Shown: positions 61,411 to 64,000 of the stretch, one piece after another
Position numbering within the stretch: the stretch's first letter is position 1
Layout of the letters: every line of letters begins with the position of its first letter
Assembly (NCBI RefSeq): GCF_023151555.2
Contig: NZ_CP100426.1
Span: 186,001 to 250,000 of the forward strand
Source of the DNA: Photobacterium sp. CCB-ST2H9
GTDB lineage: Bacteria > Pseudomonadota > Gammaproteobacteria > Enterobacterales > Vibrionaceae
DNA length: 64,000 nt
Direction: 5' to 3'
Notes under the pieces: generated by a model
Databases searched by the model: none
What the model was told of the DNA's origin: nothing
What the model saw: only the letters and a program-made list of their open reading frames with translations
Made by a program: the position numbers and the translations under genes

Positions 61411-61584
61411 GTCTTCAGTGTTGCTATCGGATATTGCTCTTCAGAGTATGAACTATTGGCAGATAGCTTCATTGTCTGAAGAGCAGGCACAAAAAAACCG
61501 GAGCGTTGGCAGACGCTCCGGTTTTCAGCATTATAGGTGGAGAAATTTTTTCCACAAGTCTGAAATATGCATTTTTTTTGTGGT
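61411..61584 (-). promoter_or_regulatory. Structured guaC leader with intrinsic terminator
   Basis: On the minus strand a 12-bp stem AAAACCGGAGCG/CGCTCCGGTTTT followed by seven T (about 61491-61523) lies some 95 bp before the guaC ATG. After it, TGCTCTTCAG and CTGAAGAGCA form a 10-bp inverted repeat. Upstream of the terminator a 13-codon frame ([13 protein letters not shown]) overlaps a TTGTGG-N16-TATAAT promoter-like pair. It may be an attenuator, or an RNA gene end followed by a guaC promoter. Confidence 0.5.
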
Positions 61585-61839
61585 ATCCTCCCGAAGATTA
61601 CATCCCCGTTATTCCTCCTGAGAATTCGAAAACGAATTGTCAAAATTGTCATTTTTTTGCTTTTTTTTCTTCCAATCTGACCTAATCCTAGGATAATCCG
61701 AGGGTCTGATTATCTTTCGTGGTTGTTATTTGTCCGGTATCAAACGTGTTGCGCCGGACCGGATCGGCAGCGTTTCTTTCGACTGCGTGATGCCAGCTGA
61801 TGACGAAAGGTAAACAGATCCAAGTGTCTCGCTGGCTAA

Positions 61840-62247
61840 GTGGATAGATTTACCTTGTTAAGCAAAAGAAAAATAAAGCAAATATTCCCGCTGGATTTTT
61901 ACGGTGAGGATGGCAGCTGGCGCTTTATTCTTCGGGCTTTCAACCCCGGGGAAGTGCTGGATGCAATGTATTGGCGTGCGTATATTTCCTGCCATCGGAA
62001 GGAGTTTGATTTGCTCCATCTGGCAACCGACAAATTTAACTATAAGTACAACTACTCGGCATCGGATGACGCAGAATTGCACCTGGGTGCAGTCGGGTCG
62101 CCAATGCGGGTGAATATGATGGGGCCGATTGTGCCGGTAAGTCATCTGTTGGCTTACCTGGCAGAGAAGCGGGACGCTAAGGCGGCATCCCCTTCTTCTC
62201 AGACATCTGATGAGGGGCTTGATCAGCTTCAGGCGAAACCATCCTGA
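61840..62247 (+). CDS. Unknown small protein
   Basis: A 135-residue soluble protein (QIFPLDFYGEDGSWRFILRAFNPGEVLDAMYWRAYISC, then LHLGAVGSPMRVNMMGPIVPVSHLLAYL) ending with a polar tail. No family is recognised. The GTG at 61840 is the furthest start; TTG 61855 is possible, and neither has a strong ribosome site. It is divergent from guaC and followed by a good terminator, which supports it as a real transcribed unit. Confidence 0.55.
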   Translation: MDRFTLLSKRKIKQIFPLDFYGEDGSWRFILRAFNPGEVLDAMYWRAYISCHRKEFDLLHLATDKFNYKYNYSASDDAELHLGAVGSPMRVNMMGPIVPVSHLLAYLAEKRDAKAASPSSQTSDEGLDQLQAKPS

Positions 62248-62268
62248 ATCGAAAATGAATCAACCTGA

Positions 62269-62292
62269 AAAAGGAGCTGTGGCTCCTTTTTT
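62269..62292 (+). terminator. Terminator after the unknown gene
   Basis: AAAAGGAGC pairs with GCTCCTTTT around a TGTG loop (62278-62281), followed by TT. It is 22 bp past the stop of the gene ending at 62247. Confidence 0.85.
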
Positions 62293-62380
62293 CATGTCTG
62301 ATTTTGGGAATTACCGGGTGGAGCCATGAGATGAAGTCGGCTATCTTAGGTTTTGCAGCCACAATGAAGAGGGTAAATGG

Positions 62381-62887
62381 ATGATGTCATGGACGCAGGG
62401 CGGATGCCTGGCAATGATGCTGCTGGTGACACAGCCTGTTCTTGCAGCACAATCAGATGTTACAGATTTTGCTTCTATGTCGGAGCTGGTCGGAAAATGG
62501 CAATGTTTGCCCGATAAAAAAGCATCAGAAAAGGAAGAAAGCTGGGTAAATTACGACATTCATCGTGATGGCAAAGTGGTTTCAAAAGAATGGATCCGCT
62601 ATCAGGAACAGGGGAAAACGGAACTGGAGTTCAACCTCTTCGTTGATTACCTGCTTGAAGCGCACGAAGGCCAGTACCGGCTGAAACCTGTTTCGATGAA
62701 ACGGGAAATTCTGGTTGATCCGTATAAAGCGGATCCGTTCGGCTACGATGCGCAACGTGATTTAATGGGTTACCGTATCTTCCTTCAGCCTGTGCTGAAA
62801 GGAAAAAACACGGCGAAGTTTGAAATGTGGTACCACATTACGCCGCATGACCATTTCTCAATGCAATGCCAGCGTCGTACGGCATAG
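62381..62887 (+). CDS. Unknown exported protein
   Basis: A 168-residue exported protein with a signal peptide (about 1-22, ending QPVLAAQSD) and a compact beta-rich mature domain (VGKWQCLPDKKASEKEESWVNYDIHRDGKVVSKEWIRY) with two cysteines (Cys in KWQC and MQC) that could be joined. No family is recognised. It has GAAGAGGG upstream of two adjacent ATGs. The convergent antiporter gene ends eight bp after its stop, so the pair share a 3' boundary. Confidence 0.6.
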   Translation: MMSWTQGGCLAMMLLVTQPVLAAQSDVTDFASMSELVGKWQCLPDKKASEKEESWVNYDIHRDGKVVSKEWIRYQEQGKTELEFNLFVDYLLEAHEGQYRLKPVSMKREILVDPYKADPFGYDAQRDLMGYRIFLQPVLKGKNTAKFEMWYHITPHDHFSMQCQRRTA

Positions 62888-62894
62888 TTGGAAA

Positions 62895-64000
62895 CTAGTC
62901 TTTCCGTAGGTTTTTAGCACTGGAAATCGGGGTCGGGAAACGACTCACAACCCAGTAAGTCGATAAAATGAAGGTGGTCAGGGTGGCCGCCTGAATAAAT
63001 AACATCCCCTGATCGGAGACCAGTCCGGCGGTCAGCGCAGTATAGGCCAGTAAGAGCGAAAACTCGCTGGCCTGACTTAAGCGGGCCGATAACTCGCGGG
63101 TCGCCTTTTCACGGGCCAGTTTTAGTGCAAATGCAAAACCGAACGCCTTCACCACAATTAAAATCACACCAAACAAACATCCCCACAGCAGCACCACATC
63201 TCCCCGTGTGAATTCCATTTTTGCCCCGACAGCGAAGAAAAACAGAATCAGGAAAAACTCTCTTAAAGGCTTCAGGTGCAGGGAAATGGCCTGGGCCACC
63301 CGGCTGATTGCGATGGAAAGTCCGGCGACAAAGGCGCCGATCTCATAGGAAAGGCCAGCCAGATGTGCTGTTTCTGCCCAGAGCAGGCACCAGGCCAGTG
63401 CAGCCACGAAGGTATACTCCTGAATCACATCGAAGCGACGGAACAAGGGCAATACCAGATAGCGCACGCCCAGATAAGCCAGCAAGCAAAGGAGCGCCAG
63501 TTTCATCAGAATGAGTCCGAACGCGCTGAGCATGGCATCCGGGGTGCGGACGTTCAGAAACAGAATGACGATAATGGCCAGCATATCCTGGATCAGTAAG
63601 ACGCTTGTCATCACTTCCCCAAGACGCTGATGGTGCAGTGTGGTCGTCGGAATCAGCTTTAAACCGATCACCGTACTGGAAAACATCAGTGCGGCTGCAG
63701 CGACCAGTGTGTCAGCCAGAGACAGGTCAATCAACCATCCGAATCCCAGGGTGACCAGAAAAAAAAGGCAGCAGGTGCCCAGTGTGATCAGGGCACTTTC
63801 CTGAAACAGGCTGATGAGTTTAAAAGGCTGCAGGTTCAGGCCAAGCAGAAATAACAGCAGAATGACGCCGAATTGTCCGAACTGAATGATCCGGTCATTA
63901 TCCGACAACATTCCGAGGCCGCTGGGGCCAAGGGCGATGCCAGCGGCAATATAAGCCAGAATAATGGGCTGGCGGGCATAGAGAAAAAGTGTCCCCAATA
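62895..64000 (-). CDS. Kef-type cation:proton antiporter, N-terminus cut off
   Basis: A CPA2-family monovalent cation/proton antiporter (KefB/C or RosB-like membrane domain). At least 11 helices are visible, with the family motif QPIILAYIAAGIALGPSGLG near the visible start, GVILLLFLLGLNLQPFKL and SSTVIGLKLIPTT. The protein ends soon after the last helix (KNLRKD), so no C-terminal RCK/TrkA-N regulatory domain is present. Its true start lies beyond the right edge; the leftmost in-frame codon at 63998 is TTG and not a real start. Confidence 0.88.
   Translation of the reverse strand, partial: LGTLFLYARQPIILAYIAAGIALGPSGLGMLSDNDRIIQFGQFGVILLLFLLGLNLQPFKLISLFQESALITLGTCCLFFLVTLGFGWLIDLSLADTLVAAAALMFSSTVIGLKLIPTTTLHHQRLGEVMTSVLLIQDMLAIIVILFLNVRTPDAMLSAFGLILMKLALLCLLAYLGVRYLVLPLFRRFDVIQEYTFVAALAWCLLWAETAHLAGLSYEIGAFVAGLSIAISRVAQAISLHLKPLREFFLILFFFAVGAKMEFTRGDVVLLWGCLFGVILIVVKAFGFAFALKLAREKATRELSARLSQASEFSLLLAYTALTAGLVSDQGMLFIQAATLTTFILSTYWVVSRFPTPISSAKNLRKD

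Noticed and set aside
61395..61652. 86-codon N-terminal extension of GuaC
   Set aside because: It crosses a terminator hairpin and GuaC from E. coli is 347 residues, matching ATG 61394.
1..64000. CRISPR arrays, tRNA or rRNA genes, intact insertion sequences
   Set aside because: No regularly spaced repeats, cloverleaf-like sequences, rRNA blocks or transposase genes were seen on either strand.

Overview
The window is chromosomal DNA from a marine gammaproteobacterium, most likely a member of the Vibrionaceae and probably Photobacterium-like. I infer this from gene content: a Vibrio-type M9 collagenase, a DUF2860 outer-membrane protein, a TrhO/GuaC/Dgt core-gene style close to E. coli, and moderate GC content. 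No species-level marker (rRNA, tRNA) is present.

Layout. 1-8.4 kb: the tail of a basic amino-acid binding protein, then single genes on the plus strand (S66 LD-carboxypeptidase, GNAT, methyltransferase, patatin, ASCH protein, DUF2254 membrane protein, and a DMT exporter with an FMN reductase). 8.4-20.2 kb: an oxidative-stress and detoxification neighbourhood with an accessory peptide deformylase, MsrB, TrhO, an MsrA-like protein, a LysR/SDR pair, an arylamine N-acetyltransferase behind a SoxR-type promoter, a DsbA-family protein, a DUF2860 barrel, a GNAT-nitrilase fusion, a secreted helical stress protein and a LysR/DMT pair. 20.3-31.9 kb: one minus-strand run, urtABCDE-ureDABCE-ureJ-ureFG, for urea uptake and hydrolysis. 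It sits behind a clear sigma-54 promoter, so it is probably nitrogen-controlled. 32-41 kb: two full-length dGTPase paralogues bracketing a pirin, a small secreted protein, a GNAT-GNAT-cupin operon and a secreted collagenase.

41.6-53.7 kb is the most unusual part. It is a tightly packed ten-gene plus-strand operon whose first six genes form an ebo metabolite-traffic cluster (eboD-C-A-B-E-F). EboD carries an N-terminal membrane VTT/DedA-type domain fused to the sugar-phosphate-cyclase domain. The next two genes look like the two halves of VioB (the iminophenyl-pyruvate/indole-pyruvate imine dimer synthase of bisindole pathways), split into an N-terminal-domain protein and a ferritin-like diiron-type protein. 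A double-domain VOC protein and a secreted cysteine-containing protein follow. I read this as a candidate uncharacterised pathway that makes or processes an aromatic metabolite and moves it across the inner membrane.

53.8-64 kb: a secreted sphingomyelinase D/phospholipase D-like enzyme, small membrane or secreted unknowns, a YbdG-type MscS channel, an AT-rich strip with a decayed prophage gene fragment, guaC with a structured leader, two unknown small proteins, and the start-truncated end of a Kef-type cation/proton antiporter.
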